DNA of 64,000 nt, taken from Cohaesibacter celericrescens. GTDB taxonomy: Bacteria > Pseudomonadota > Alphaproteobacteria > Rhizobiales > Cohaesibacteraceae. Positions 37,411 to 47,043 of this stretch are shown piece after piece (the stretch's first letter is position 1; the number at the start of each line of letters is the position of its first letter). The notes beneath the pieces are model-generated. The model was given only the letters and a program-made list of their open reading frames with translations. It ran no database searches and was not told the origin of the DNA. Location: NCBI RefSeq assembly GCF_002866925.1, contig NZ_PKUQ01000055.1, positions 62,001 to 126,000 on the forward strand, read 5' to 3'. The position numbers and the translations under genes were made by a program.

Positions 37411-38082
37411 GTGCAGCAGGCATCTCTGAATATTATCATTGCAGACGACCACCCATTATTCCGTGGAGCGTTGCGGCAGACTCTAGAAACAATCTTCGAC
37501 CAGATTGCCATTCACGAAGCAGGAGCCCTCGAACAGGTGGGGGAACAGCTCGAAATTTCTGAAGATATTGATCTGGTTTTGCTTGATCTTTCCATGCCCG
37601 GTGTGCGTGGCTTCTCGGGTCTTCTCTATTTGCGTGCGCAATATCCATCCATTCCAGTTGTGATTGTCTCGGCCAGCGAAGACGTGCCGACCATTCGCCG
37701 TTGTATGGAATTTGGAGCATCAGGCTTCATTCCTAAATCTTTGTCAATCGACGCCATCGCGCAGGGCATCCGCGCTGTGTTGAACGGTGAGACTTGGGTG
37801 CCGGAAAGCATCGATCTTTCAGCACCTTACAGCGATGAGATCACCGAGCTTGTGGAGCGCCTCAATACTCTGACACCACAGCAGGTACGGGTGTTGATGA
37901 TGCTGTCTGAAGGCCTGTTGAACAAGCAGATTGCTTATGAACTGAGTGTATCGGAGGCCACGGTTAAGGCTCACGTCTCAGCCATTTTGCAAAAGCTCAA
38001 TGTTGACAGTCGCACACAGGCTGTGATTGCGGCTGCCAAGATTGAAGCCGGTCAATGGCAATCCATCAGCGTCAAAAACTGA
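37411..38082 (+). CDS. LuxR-family (NarL/FixJ-type) response regulator
   Basis: A 223-residue two-component regulator. The receiver domain has the acidic pocket ADDHPLF, the phospho-acceptor D59 in LVLLDLSMPG, the switch Ser in IVSASED, and the Lys in GFIPKSLS. A LuxR helix-turn-helix occupies about 150-212 (LTPQQVRVLMMLSEGLLNKQIAYELSVSEATVKAHVSAILQKL). GTG at 37411 is preferred because GGGGGAGGA is well placed before it. No kinase is adjacent on the same strand. The nearest orphan is the transporter-kinase fusion 1.3 kb downstream on the other strand, a plausible partner. Confidence 0.9.
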   Translation: MQQASLNIIIADDHPLFRGALRQTLETIFDQIAIHEAGALEQVGEQLEISEDIDLVLLDLSMPGVRGFSGLLYLRAQYPSIPVVIVSASEDVPTIRRCMEFGASGFIPKSLSIDAIAQGIRAVLNGETWVPESIDLSAPYSDEITELVERLNTLTPQQVRVLMMLSEGLLNKQIAYELSVSEATVKAHVSAILQKLNVDSRTQAVIAAAKIEAGQWQSISVKN

Positions 38083-38105
38083 TTGCGTTGATATCACTTG
38101 AAATC

Positions 38106-38140
38106 AAAAGCCCGCGCAGCTTTGCTCGCGGGCTTTTTTG
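38106..38140 (+). terminator. Intrinsic terminator after the response regulator
   Basis: Perfect ten-base-pair stem AAAGCCCGCG / CGCGGGCTTT with a ten-base loop, followed by TTTTG, 24 bases beyond the stop codon. Confidence 0.92.
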
Positions 38141-38406
38141 TGGGATGCGACACCCATTGGAACGCACGTGTTTGTCTGGTGCGGCGTGTTGGATCGTGGA
38201 TTGTTAGTACCAAACCCTTACGGCACTTCAATGCAATGGTTCACTGCAACAAATCCATAGACTTTGAAATGGTCCGGCATATTGAATGCGGCAGGTTCAG
38301 TCCCATTTCAGCGTTGGTAGGAATTGTCTCTATCGTTTTTGATAAGCCTCCATGCCAGTGAAATAATGTCGCCCATATGGGGGCTGCGAACACATCGGAA
38401 TACTTT
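38141..38406. other. Intergenic region before the antiporter gene
   Basis: About 265 bases between the terminator and the antiporter start. No gene or firm regulatory signal seen. Confidence 0.4.
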
Positions 38407-39327
38407 ATGGAATATGTCTTTGTTGCCACAGGTCTTGTCTGTCTGTTCCTTGGTGGCGATTGGTTGGTAAAGGGTGCGATTGCCCTATCAGCAAAGCTGG
38501 GCCTCCCTACTTTTTTGATTTCGCTAACCGTTGTTGGTTTCGGGACGTCCATGCCAGAGCTGCTGGTATCTGTCCGCGCTGCCTTTGCTAACGCGCCAGG
38601 CATCGCGTTGGGCAATGTCGTTGGTTCAAACATCGCCAATATTTTGTTGATTATCGGATTGGCCGCAGTCATCGCACCGATGTCGTCAACAAGCCGTAGT
38701 TCCAAACGCGATCTTGTGGTCATGCTCGCCGCCACAGCAATGCTTGCGATGATGCTCTATGTCGGTACGATCGGTTTTGGTTTTGGCATTGTTATGGTTG
38801 TTCTTCTCGCATTGTATCTCGCCTTTGCCTATGTTCAAGACTGCGCTATTGGAGCGGGTGAGATTGAAGAAGGTCTGGCGCATATCACGCCTGTTCGGGT
38901 CGGCCTTCTGCTTGTCTCGGGCATGGGGCTTCTGGCTATCGGGGCTGATTTATTGGTGCGGGGAGCAACCGTGGTTGCTGCTGACTTGGGAGTTAGCAAC
39001 GCGATCATTGGTTTAACTGTGGTTGCGGTCGGAACAAGCTTGCCTGAACTTGCGACATCCATCGCTGCTGCCTTGAAGCGTCAATCAGATATTGCGATAG
39101 GCAATGTCATTGGCTCGAATATTTTCAACATCTTGGGTATTTTGGGCCTTACCGCTTTGATTTCTCCAATACCCGTTGCTGAGCGTTTTATCGTAATTGA
39201 TGGTTGGACAATGCTTGCCACTACTGCAATTCTTGTCGCACTATTGCTGTTGGGGCGAGGCATTGGCCGCATGATGGGTACTCTGTTTCTCGTTCTCTAT
39301 GCTGGTTACATGATCACAATGGCATAG
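38407..39327 (+). CDS. Calcium/sodium antiporter, CaCA family (YrbG-like)
   Basis: A 306-residue inner-membrane exchanger with about ten helices and the two conserved alpha repeats of the family: GFGTSMPELLVSV with ALGNVVGSNIANILLIIG in the first half, and AVGTSLPELATSI with AIGNVIGSNIFNILGILG in the second. The acidic residues of the PEL motifs bind the cation. The cation preference (calcium, potassium or sodium) cannot be told. MEYVFVATGL at 38407 is the usual N-terminus. An in-frame ATG at 38377 is also possible. It converges on the large kinase gene. Confidence 0.93.
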   Translation: MEYVFVATGLVCLFLGGDWLVKGAIALSAKLGLPTFLISLTVVGFGTSMPELLVSVRAAFANAPGIALGNVVGSNIANILLIIGLAAVIAPMSSTSRSSKRDLVVMLAATAMLAMMLYVGTIGFGFGIVMVVLLALYLAFAYVQDCAIGAGEIEEGLAHITPVRVGLLLVSGMGLLAIGADLLVRGATVVAADLGVSNAIIGLTVVAVGTSLPELATSIAAALKRQSDIAIGNVIGSNIFNILGILGLTALISPIPVAERFIVIDGWTMLATTAILVALLLLGRGIGRMMGTLFLVLYAGYMITMA

Positions 39328-39372
39328 ATAAACCGGCCTGCTGGCTCCATGTATAATTGCGCCAAAGGGATC

Positions 39373-42300
39373 CTATTTGTGTCCACGTTTGCGAATGGCA
39401 GTCATGTTCCACGTGTTGAGCAAAGCCCGAAGCTGCGCCGGTTTAACCGGCTTGTTGAGCACCGCCATGTCTTTTGAGCGAGCCTCGTCGCGGACTTCAT
39501 TGCTGCGGTCGGCGGTGATCAGGCTGGCAGGAATATCCTTGCCCATTTTAGTGCGCAACATGTCGCAAACATCCGTGCCGAGCATGGTGTCAAGATGATA
39601 ATCGATCAGTATGCCATCCAGCTTTGTGCCTGCTTCATCCAAGGTGCTTTCGGCTTCCTCAACGCTTGACGCGGTCAAGACATTGCATCCCCAGCCTTCC
39701 AGCATGGCACGCATGCCTTCAAGGATGACGGGCTCATTGTCTATACACAACAGGCGCAAATGGCTGAGCGGTTGGTTGGCCATCGAAGGTGGAGCCTCAA
39801 CTCGGCGAGCGCTGTGCAACAGGCGGAAAGCAGGCAGCTTGACTGCAAAAGCCGACCCCTTGCCGGGGGTCGATAGCAGCCGGATTGGATGATCCAGCAC
39901 CTTGGCGATGCGATCAACAATAGACAGCCCAAGCCCCAAACCACTGGCAATGCGTGCGCCCTCATCCAGACGCTGGAATTCAAGAAATATTTCCTCGCGT
40001 TGCTCTTCGGGGATGCCGACGCCGGTATCATGCACCTGCACCTCAATGGCTCCGTCAAGGCGTCGGCATCCGACCAGAACGCGCCCTTGCGTGGTGTATT
40101 TTATGGCGTTGGAAACGAGGTTTTGCAGCAAACGGCGCAACAAATGCTTGTCAGAACGGACATGCAGACCACATGACATGATTTTTAACTCTAGACCTTT
40201 TTCATTGGCCAATGGTTCAAAGTCGATCCGCATCCGGTCCAGCAATTCATCAATCGGAAAGGCTGACAATTGGGCTTTCATCGCTCCGGAATCAAGCCGG
40301 GCAATATCCAGAAGGGCCGCGAGAATATCTTCAACTGCCTCTAGCGAGCTATCAATATTACCAGCCATCACCGCGCTGTCGGCTATGGTCTTCTCGCTTG
40401 CCGTTTTGTCCATGCGTTCCAAACGGTTCACCAGTGCTGTGGTGTAGAGCCGCGCCGCATTCATTGGCTGCATAATGTCATGGCCAGCCGCTGCAAGGAA
40501 ACGGGTTTTGGAGACATTGGCCTCTTCTGCGTCCTGTTTGGCGCTCCTGAGGGCATCATTGAGATGCATAAGTTCGCGTGTGCGGTCCTTGACCCGGCGT
40601 TCGAGCGACTCGTTGGCACTTTCAAGCGCCCGTTCCGCTCGTACCCGCTCGGATACATCGGTGAAAGTGATCACAATGCCGCCGTCTGGCATTTCACTGG
40701 CACGGATATCCAGTGTCAGGCCAGATCCGGCCATATTTTCCTGATAGGGGGCCTGTTGCACCACCAGAAGGTCAATGCGGTCGTTGACAAGTTGCTCTAC
40801 TTTGCCTTCACCCAAATCGCCACGCGCTGCAATATGGTGCAAAATTGACTGCAGCGGAGTGCCGACCTGACCAAATTCTGCGGGCACTTTTAACAGGTCA
40901 CGAAAGGGTTTGTTCCAGAGGGTAAGCCGCAAATCCGTATCGAACACGGCGATGCCCTGTCTCACATGGTTGAGGGCGGTCTGCAACAAATCACGATTAT
41001 ACTGCAGAGCTTCGGACGCATCATCGAGCAGCTTCATGGTACCTTTGGGCGAAGGTTCTCGCCGCTTAAGCAGCAGGCTCATCAAAAGCCGTGAAGAAGC
41101 GGATCCAATGGCACTGGCCAGCAATTGCTCGGCAAAACGCAGGAACTGGGGGTCCACCTCCATATTGCGTTCATATATCAAATCGCGTTGCTGCGCATGG
41201 GCACGAAAGCTGCGCTGGGTGCGCTCAACACCCAAGTAGCGCGCCACCATATCTTCAAGATCTCCAACGGACAGCATGGAACGCCACAGCCGTAAGCTAG
41301 GCGAAGGACGCAATTCATCCGGCACGAATACGTTGGCCTGAAGGCGCTCGATCAATTCCGGTCCGCGCGAAAGGGAGCCTACCGTATAAGCTATAATATT
41401 GAACAACAGGCTCCAGAAGACGCCGTGCATCAAAGACGGCAATTCCGTTCCGAACAAAGCTTGCGGCTTTAGAAAGGTAACATTAAAGGGGCCGTGGATC
41501 ATAAAGTCGACGGGAAACAAGCCAGATTGCGCAAACATCGGCATCAGTAACGTATAGGCCCAGACCGTGAAACCGATCAGCAAGCCAGCAATTGCGCCTC
41601 GTGCATTGGCTCTTTTCCAGATCATGCCCCCTAAAAGAGCAGGCACGAATTGCGCCATCGCGGCAAAGGCAATCAATCCGATTTGTGCTAAAGCAGTATT
41701 ATTGACCGCCGTTCTGTAAAAGGCATAAGCCAGCGCGAACAACACCAAAATGGAGATCCGGCGCACATTCAGCAACGTCTTGCCCATGTCCGGTGTGTTG
41801 ATGGCTTGATCTGCGTGTCGCCGCAAAATCAGCGGCAAGACGAGGTCATTCGAGATCATGATTGCCAGAGCGACAGAAGATACAATGACCATCGCAGTGG
41901 CCGCGGACAGACCACCCAAAAAGGCAATCAAAGTAACCACGTCGGCCCCTGCCGTCATTGGCAGGGTTAGCACATAGCTGTCTGCGTCCACGTGCGCCCC
42001 CAAAGTGATCTGGCCCGCTAGAGCGATGGGGATCACAAATAGATTGATGCCGACCAGATAGAGCGGAAACAACCAAGTGGCTCGCTTGAGGGCTTTTTCT
42101 GACGTATTTTCAACCACCGCAACATGAAATTGCCTTGGCAAAAGCAACACTGCCCCAGCAGAAAGGCATATCATGACGATCCAGTTGATCGCATCTGGCC
42201 CCTCGTTTGGACCAAGTACAGAAATGCCAGCGCGCGCGGCCTGAGCAAACAGGTCAAACGGGCCATCAAACAGCCAAAAAGTGACATATAGGCCGACTGT

Positions 42301-42930
42301 CAGGAACGCACAGAGCTTAATGACACTTTCTGTTGCAACGGCTAGAATCAAACCACCCTGATGTTCCGTGGCGTCTGCATGACGCGTCCCAAACAGGATA
42401 GCAAAGGCAGCCATGGCAATCGCCACGAAAAAGGCGATATCAGCCAATACCGGCAAATGGCCGTTGGGAAAAGCGATGTTCATATGGTCCATCATCGTGG
42501 CGACAGACGTGGCGACAGCTTTCAGTTGCAGCGCAATGTATGGCATCGTGCCCACCACAGCGATAATGGTGGCCACTGCTGCAACTTGCTGGTTTTTGCC
42601 ATATCTGGCCCCGAGAAAGTCGGCAATGGAGGTTATGCGCTCGGCCTTGGACAGGCGGATGATGCGCCAAACCAATGGAACCCCGACTGTGAAAACGATA
42701 ATCGGCCCAATATAAATAGTCAGAAAATCAAGCCCGCTGGACTTGGCCAAACCAACCGAACCAAAGAAGGTCCAGCTGGTGCAATAGACCGCAAGAGACA
42801 GAGCATAAAGGTTTGGATGGCGCTGTTCGGATGTCCGTGTCCGGGCTCTATGATCGCCATAGGAAGCAATCGCGAACAAAAGCCCGATATAAATTAGGGT
42901 CGTGAGCACGACCATCCAGCCTTGCAGCAT
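39373..42930 (-). CDS. Sodium/solute symporter-histidine kinase-receiver fusion (CbrA-like)
   Basis: An 1185-residue hybrid sensor. Residues 1 to about 490 form a complete-looking SSF (SLC5) transporter domain of about 13 helices (for example TSWTFFGSVGLAKSSGLDF). A PAS region around 655-760 (LQTALNHVRQGIAVFDTDL) follows, then a coiled coil. The kinase core has phospho-acceptor H817 in AAAGHDIMQPMNA, the N box NLVSNAIKYT and ATP-binding VHDTGVGIPEEQ and GLGLGLSIVDRI. A C-terminal receiver has D1110 in ILIDYHLD. CbrA of pseudomonads shares SSF plus kinase but lacks this receiver. It is a probable nutrient or transport-linked sensor. No His-phosphotransfer gene is nearby; the LuxR regulator at 37411 is a candidate output. 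Confidence 0.92.
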   Translation of the reverse strand: MLQGWMVVLTTLIYIGLLFAIASYGDHRARTRTSEQRHPNLYALSLAVYCTSWTFFGSVGLAKSSGLDFLTIYIGPIIVFTVGVPLVWRIIRLSKAERITSIADFLGARYGKNQQVAAVATIIAVVGTMPYIALQLKAVATSVATMMDHMNIAFPNGHLPVLADIAFFVAIAMAAFAILFGTRHADATEHQGGLILAVATESVIKLCAFLTVGLYVTFWLFDGPFDLFAQAARAGISVLGPNEGPDAINWIVMICLSAGAVLLLPRQFHVAVVENTSEKALKRATWLFPLYLVGINLFVIPIALAGQITLGAHVDADSYVLTLPMTAGADVVTLIAFLGGLSAATAMVIVSSVALAIMISNDLVLPLILRRHADQAINTPDMGKTLLNVRRISILVLFALAYAFYRTAVNNTALAQIGLIAFAAMAQFVPALLGGMIWKRANARGAIAGLLIGFTVWAYTLLMPMFAQSGLFPVDFMIHGPFNVTFLKPQALFGTELPSLMHGVFWSLLFNIIAYTVGSLSRGPELIERLQANVFVPDELRPSPSLRLWRSMLSVGDLEDMVARYLGVERTQRSFRAHAQQRDLIYERNMEVDPQFLRFAEQLLASAIGSASSRLLMSLLLKRREPSPKGTMKLLDDASEALQYNRDLLQTALNHVRQGIAVFDTDLRLTLWNKPFRDLLKVPAEFGQVGTPLQSILHHIAARGDLGEGKVEQLVNDRIDLLVVQQAPYQENMAGSGLTLDIRASEMPDGGIVITFTDVSERVRAERALESANESLERRVKDRTRELMHLNDALRSAKQDAEEANVSKTRFLAAAGHDIMQPMNAARLYTTALVNRLERMDKTASEKTIADSAVMAGNIDSSLEAVEDILAALLDIARLDSGAMKAQLSAFPIDELLDRMRIDFEPLANEKGLELKIMSCGLHVRSDKHLLRRLLQNLVSNAIKYTTQGRVLVGCRRLDGAIEVQVHDTGVGIPEEQREEIFLEFQRLDEGARIASGLGLGLSIVDRIAKVLDHPIRLLSTPGKGSAFAVKLPAFRLLHSARRVEAPPSMANQPLSHLRLLCIDNEPVILEGMRAMLEGWGCNVLTASSVEEAESTLDEAGTKLDGILIDYHLDTMLGTDVCDMLRTKMGKDIPASLITADRSNEVRDEARSKDMAVLNKPVKPAQLRALLNTWNMTAIRKRGHK

Positions 42931-43451
42931 AAAACTCGATCCTTACTTGAGTCCCGCCAAGATATAGCACAAGAATGATTTATGACACTAGAGAAGGCAT
43001 TGAATGATGGCCATTTAGACTAATTCTCAAGATAAAACTATCAGGTCAGGTGTGATGTGCCACAGGTCACTCACACCAAAGACCTTTGTTTATCAATAAT
43101 TCTTTCAGTAAGGTTTTGCGCAGGTGCGCCGTCTTGTTGCGCCTTAACTCGAAATTCACTGCAAATAATCAGACATCTTTGCCAACTTCAACAAAGCCTA
43201 CATTCCACATATGTTGACCATTCGCTCAATTGAACAGGCGATATTTGACGAAAACACTCAGCCTTTAGCAAATGGCCGTTTGCCAAGATCGGGCAATCAG
43301 GCAAGGTCATCTGTGTTTACAGAGAGTTTCGCGAGAAATCGACGGTGTCTACCCTTGCTTTCAAGGGCGTTTATACGCAAAGTTAAGGTCTTCTCGCATG
43401 CAGCCCGTCCGTCGGGATCTCCTTTTTTCAATATCAGTTTATGGCACGACA
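42931..43451. other. Divergent intergenic region between the sensor kinase and the aminotransferase
   Basis: About 520 bases. It contains the inverted and direct repeats at 43042-43077. An upstream extension of the aminotransferase frame to 43272 lacks family character, although an ATG at 43398 with AAGG upstream could be the true start. No separate gene seen. Confidence 0.45.
43042..43077. repeat. Nested inverted and direct repeats, possible operator
   Basis: GGTGTGA (43049-43055) and TCACACC (43071-43077) form a perfect seven-base inverted repeat. CAGGTCA occurs at 43042 and again at 43063, 21 bases apart, or two helical turns. It lies in a divergent promoter region. Confidence 0.35.
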
Positions 43452-44678
43452 ATGGCATCCTTTTCCTCTACGGCTTCGGCTGACTCTACAAACCCTCTCA
43501 ATGCATTGAATATCTTCAATACACTCAGCTCCGAGGCACAGCATGCCCCCAGCAGTGGCATCATCGGGATGGTCGAATATGCACGAGGCAAAGAGGGGCT
43601 TATCCCGCTTTGGGTGGGTGAGGGCTGTTTGCCGACGCCTGACTTTATTTGTGATGCTGCCGCCAAAGCCCTCAAGGCGGGCGAAACCTTCTACACCCAT
43701 CAGCGCGGCATTCCCGAGTTGCGCCAGTCAATTGCGCGCTATCATCAGCGTCTTTATGATCGGCCGTTTAATCCTGAACGGTTTTTCGTCACCGGTTCGG
43801 GCATGCAAGCCATTCAATTGGCCGTTCGTATGGTCGCAGGTGTCGGCGATGAGGTGGTTTTGCCCAGCCCGGCATGGCCCAACCTGAAGGCTGCCGTCGG
43901 GGTTGCCAGCGCAACCGCTGTTGAGGTGCCGTTGGATTTCGCATCTGATGGCTGGCGGCTCGATCTGGACGCATTGTTTGGCGCTTGTACTTCAAAGACC
44001 AAAGCTCTATTCATCAATTCTCCCAGTAATCCCACGGGCTGGACTGCCAGTCTGGATGACTTGAAGGCTATCCTGGCCTTTGCACGTCAAAAGAACATCT
44101 GGATCATTGCCGACGAAATCTACACGCGGTTTTACTATGATGATGCGCGCACCAACGCACCGTCCTTTTATGAAATTGCGCGCGATGATGATAAAATACT
44201 GTTCGTGAATAGCTTCTCTAAAAACTGGGCAATGACCGGTTGGCGAGTTGGATGGTTGAGTGCGCCTCCTGCCGTCGCGGATGTCATTGGTAATCTCATT
44301 CAATATTCAACCTCGGGTGTCGCGCCTTTCATGCAAAGGGCCGCGATTGCGGCATTGGAGGACGGGGAAACCTTCGTGACCGAACAAATCAACAGGGCGC
44401 GTGTAGGGCGAGACAAATTGCTGGACAGACTGCAGGGAAACAACATTCTGCGTTACGCTCCACCCGCTGGTGCATTCTATTTCTTCTTCGGAGTGGAAGG
44501 CGAAGACGATGGACTCATGCTCGCAAAACGGCTGGCAGATGAGGCCAATGTCGGTTTGGCACCCGGTTTTGCGTTCGGTCAAAGCGGGTCCGCATTTATG
44601 CGACTATGTTTCGCCACACACCCCGACCAGATGGATCTCGCAATCGATCGCTTGAACCTTTGGCTGTCAAAGGAATAA
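43452..44678 (+). CDS. Class I/II pyridoxal phosphate aminotransferase
   Basis: A 408-residue fold type I aminotransferase. It shows the substrate-region LWVGEGCLPTPDFI, an FVTGSGMQAIQLAVRM cofactor-binding turn, NSPSNPTGW, IADEIYTRFYYD and the Schiff-base Lys K257 in SFSKNWAMTGWRVGW, then FMRLCFATHP at the C-terminus with the carboxylate-binding Arg. It is related to aspartate/aromatic aminotransferases, with unknown specificity. ATG at 43452 gives a family-like N-terminus but has no clear ribosome site; 43398 is an alternative. It lies 50 bases upstream of fixL on the same strand. Confidence 0.92.
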   Translation: MASFSSTASADSTNPLNALNIFNTLSSEAQHAPSSGIIGMVEYARGKEGLIPLWVGEGCLPTPDFICDAAAKALKAGETFYTHQRGIPELRQSIARYHQRLYDRPFNPERFFVTGSGMQAIQLAVRMVAGVGDEVVLPSPAWPNLKAAVGVASATAVEVPLDFASDGWRLDLDALFGACTSKTKALFINSPSNPTGWTASLDDLKAILAFARQKNIWIIADEIYTRFYYDDARTNAPSFYEIARDDDKILFVNSFSKNWAMTGWRVGWLSAPPAVADVIGNLIQYSTSGVAPFMQRAAIAALEDGETFVTEQINRARVGRDKLLDRLQGNNILRYAPPAGAFYFFFGVEGEDDGLMLAKRLADEANVGLAPGFAFGQSGSAFMRLCFATHPDQMDLAIDRLNLWLSKE

Positions 44679-44730
44679 CGGCAGAAAACTGGGGGTTCTG
44701 AACCAAACAGGCGAAAAGAGACCTCTCAGC

Positions 44731-46065
44731 ATGGATGGATCTTTAACCATCAACGGCCCCAAACATTTGGACGATTCTCACTCACTAAGAGAGCCGTCCC
44801 CTTTCAGGCCACTCAAAAACCTTGATGCAAGGCTCATATCACTTCTAGACATGGCCGCAGACTCCATCTGCCTGATGGACAACCAGTCACGTATTTTGTT
44901 GTTTAACAAAGCGTCAGAAACGCTGTTTGGTTATAGCGCTGAAGAAGTGATCGGTCAGAGCGTTAACATCCTGATGCCAGACAAATATGCCAAGCATCAT
45001 GACGGCTGGGTGCACCGCTATCTGGAAACGGGTGAGCATTCGATTATTGGCATTGGTCGCGAGGTTCAGGGTAAGAAAAAGGATGGATCAATCTTTCCTT
45101 TCGACTTGTCGGTTGGCGTAACGCAAACTGAGAATGGACCGGAATTTATCGGTGTCATCCGTGATTTAGGTGCACGCAAACAAACCGAGAAGCGCTTGCG
45201 CACTCTGCAAACCGAACTCAACCAAATGACCCGCATCAATGCAATGGATGAGATGGGCGCGACGATTGCCCATGAGCTCAACCAGCCATTGACCGCGATC
45301 ATTCTTTATTTGCAGGCCATTGAGCGCAAGCTACAACTGAAAAATGGCGCTGATAATATTGTACAGGATGATCTTGATCAGCTAAGCGATCTTTGCGGTC
45401 GTGCCGTGCAAGAAGCACAACGGTCAGCATCGCTGCTGCAACGCATACGCTCCATTATTGAAAAGAATGAGCCTGAGCGCAGTCCGTGCGACATTGTGGA
45501 GATCATTCGTAAGGCACACGAGTTGGCGCTGGTTGGCTTTGCTGCGACCGATGTGCATATTGAACTCATTTGCCCCAAGAAGGTCCCTTTGGTGTCTGCT
45601 GATCCCGTTCAGATCGAGCAAATTTTCCTTAATCTTTTGCGCAATGCATTTCAGGCCATGCGCGATGTGGATCATAAAGAAATCATGGTATCGGTCTTTC
45701 TTGCCGAGGCGACGTCTGACCGACCTGAGAGAGTGAAAGTGCTGTTCAAGGACACAGGGCCTGGCATACCGCAAGAGCACCGGACAGATTTGTTCAAGGC
45801 TTTCAATTCCAAACGTCGCAATGGCATGGGTCTGGGCCTAGCCATCGCGCATTCCATTTCCCAGACCCATGGCGGCAGCCTCGAATTGGCACCGCATGAT
45901 GATAACCAGCCGGGGGCCTGCTTCATCCTCACCCTGCCACTTGCATCTCCCGTTAAGGCAAAAATGCCTGACGATTCAGAAAATGTCGGAGATGTCGATG
46001 GTAACAAGAAGCCAAGCGCATCGGCCATCCAAAGTTCGATTAAAAGCCAAGAGGCACTGCAATGA
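44731..46065 (+). CDS. fixL: Oxygen-sensing PAS histidine kinase FixL
   Basis: A 444-residue soluble sensor kinase with a single heme-PAS domain (about residues 33-148). H90 in KYAKHHDGW and R110 in IIGIGREV are 20 residues apart, as are the heme ligand His200 and the oxygen-sensing Arg220 of Bradyrhizobium FixL, so heme binding is predicted with good support. The kinase core has the phospho-acceptor H181 in IAHELNQPL, NLLRNAFQAM, FKDTGPGIPQEH and GMGLGLAIAHS. No transmembrane helix is present, unlike Sinorhizobium FixL. When oxygen is low it should phosphorylate FixJ, whose gene overlaps its stop codon (ATGA). Confidence 0.95.
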   Translation: MDGSLTINGPKHLDDSHSLREPSPFRPLKNLDARLISLLDMAADSICLMDNQSRILLFNKASETLFGYSAEEVIGQSVNILMPDKYAKHHDGWVHRYLETGEHSIIGIGREVQGKKKDGSIFPFDLSVGVTQTENGPEFIGVIRDLGARKQTEKRLRTLQTELNQMTRINAMDEMGATIAHELNQPLTAIILYLQAIERKLQLKNGADNIVQDDLDQLSDLCGRAVQEAQRSASLLQRIRSIIEKNEPERSPCDIVEIIRKAHELALVGFAATDVHIELICPKKVPLVSADPVQIEQIFLNLLRNAFQAMRDVDHKEIMVSVFLAEATSDRPERVKVLFKDTGPGIPQEHRTDLFKAFNSKRRNGMGLGLAIAHSISQTHGGSLELAPHDDNQPGACFILTLPLASPVKAKMPDDSENVGDVDGNKKPSASAIQSSIKSQEALQ

Positions 46066-46679
46066 CAACTGATCTGCACCCTTCCATCAATATCGTTGAT
46101 GATGATCCCGCTGTTCGGGATGCTTTGTCCGTTCTGTTTGAGCTCGAGGGATATCAGGTTGAGACCTTTTCAAATGGCGAGGATTTCCTCGCTCACTTGC
46201 GCGAGTCTGTTCCTTCCGCCATTCTGCTCGACGTTCACATGCCAGGCCGCTCCGGCCTCGAAGTGATGGAAGAGCTAACCGCGCGTCATATAGCGGCTCC
46301 CGTGCTGATTATTTCCGGTCAAGGGGATATCCCAATGGCTGTCGCAGCTATTAAACAGGGCGCGCATGACTTTATCGAAAAACCCTTCGATGGCACCGAA
46401 GTGGTGAATCGCATCGAAAAAATACTCGCAAATGTCAACAAGACGCCGGATGCCGGACAATCTGCGCTCGCAAACTGGAGTTTCCCACATGCGGAAGCTC
46501 TGACTCCTCGGGAGCGGGACGTCTTATTGCAAATCACCCAGGGCGCTTCCAACAAAGAAGCCGGTTTGCATCTTGCGATTTCCCCGCGGACCATCGAGGT
46601 CCATAGAGCGCGTATTATGGAAAAACTCAAAGCACGCAATACCGCTGATTTGGTGCGTATTGTTCTTACCGGCCATTGA
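46062..46679 (+). CDS. fixJ: Response regulator FixJ
   Basis: A 205-residue two-domain regulator. The receiver carries VDDDPAVRDAL, the phospho-acceptor D57 in ILLDVHMPG, Ser in IISGQGD and Lys in DFIEKPF. The GEKPF-like segment leads to a LuxR-type DNA-binding domain (LTPRERDVLLQITQGASNK and ISPRTIEVHRARIMEKL). The start overlaps the fixL stop by four bases, so the two are translationally coupled. In rhizobia, phosphorylated FixJ activates fixK, and the fixK-type gene lies directly downstream here. A terminator follows, so fixK has its own promoter. Confidence 0.95.
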   Translation: MTTDLHPSINIVDDDPAVRDALSVLFELEGYQVETFSNGEDFLAHLRESVPSAILLDVHMPGRSGLEVMEELTARHIAAPVLIISGQGDIPMAVAAIKQGAHDFIEKPFDGTEVVNRIEKILANVNKTPDAGQSALANWSFPHAEALTPRERDVLLQITQGASNKEAGLHLAISPRTIEVHRARIMEKLKARNTADLVRIVLTGH

Positions 46680-46780
46680 TGCCCATGTCCGCGCTGAATC
46701 GCGGGTGTTCCGGCGTGATTCAGCAGGTGAGTTATCATTCAGCAAGCATGTCGCAATAGGGCATGTTGTTTTGACATCCT

Positions 46781-46813
46781 GAAAAGAGGGGGGGCATTCC
46801 CCCCCTTTTTTCA
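46781..46813 (+). terminator. Intrinsic terminator of fixLJ
   Basis: A seven-base G run pairs with a seven-base C run around a short loop, with an A-rich 5' flank and six T after it. Confidence 0.88.
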
Positions 46814-46949
46814 ACTTACTGACATTTTTAAGATTTATCCGATTTTTTGCAATAACACAGAATTTAAGAGCAAAAAATACAATTGATTTGCTTTTGGCTT
46901 TTGTATCAGTACTAATACTTGGTAGATGTATTTTCACCGGGATAGATTG

Positions 46950-46969
46950 CGACATCTTGAAACATGTCG
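46950..46969 (+). promoter_or_regulatory. Inverted repeat upstream of fixK, possible operator
   Basis: CGACAT at 46950-46955 and ATGTCG at 46964-46969 flank eight bases, about 75 bases before the fixK start. Position suggests a regulator site, perhaps FixJ or autoregulation. It does not match a FixJ consensus that I can recall with certainty. Confidence 0.35.
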
Positions 46970-47043
46970 TATAGGTGCAGGCAATCTTCGATAGGAAGAT
47001 TTGGTTCGACGGGATTTTCACCCTGAATCAGGAGAGTTATTGG

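Larger units (their letters stand above)
46680..47043. other. Intergenic region between fixJ and fixK
   Basis: About 360 bases. It contains the fixLJ terminator (46781-46813), an AT-rich stretch and the inverted repeat at 46950-46969 before fixK. This is the expected location of a FixJ-dependent promoter. No gene is called. Confidence 0.5.
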
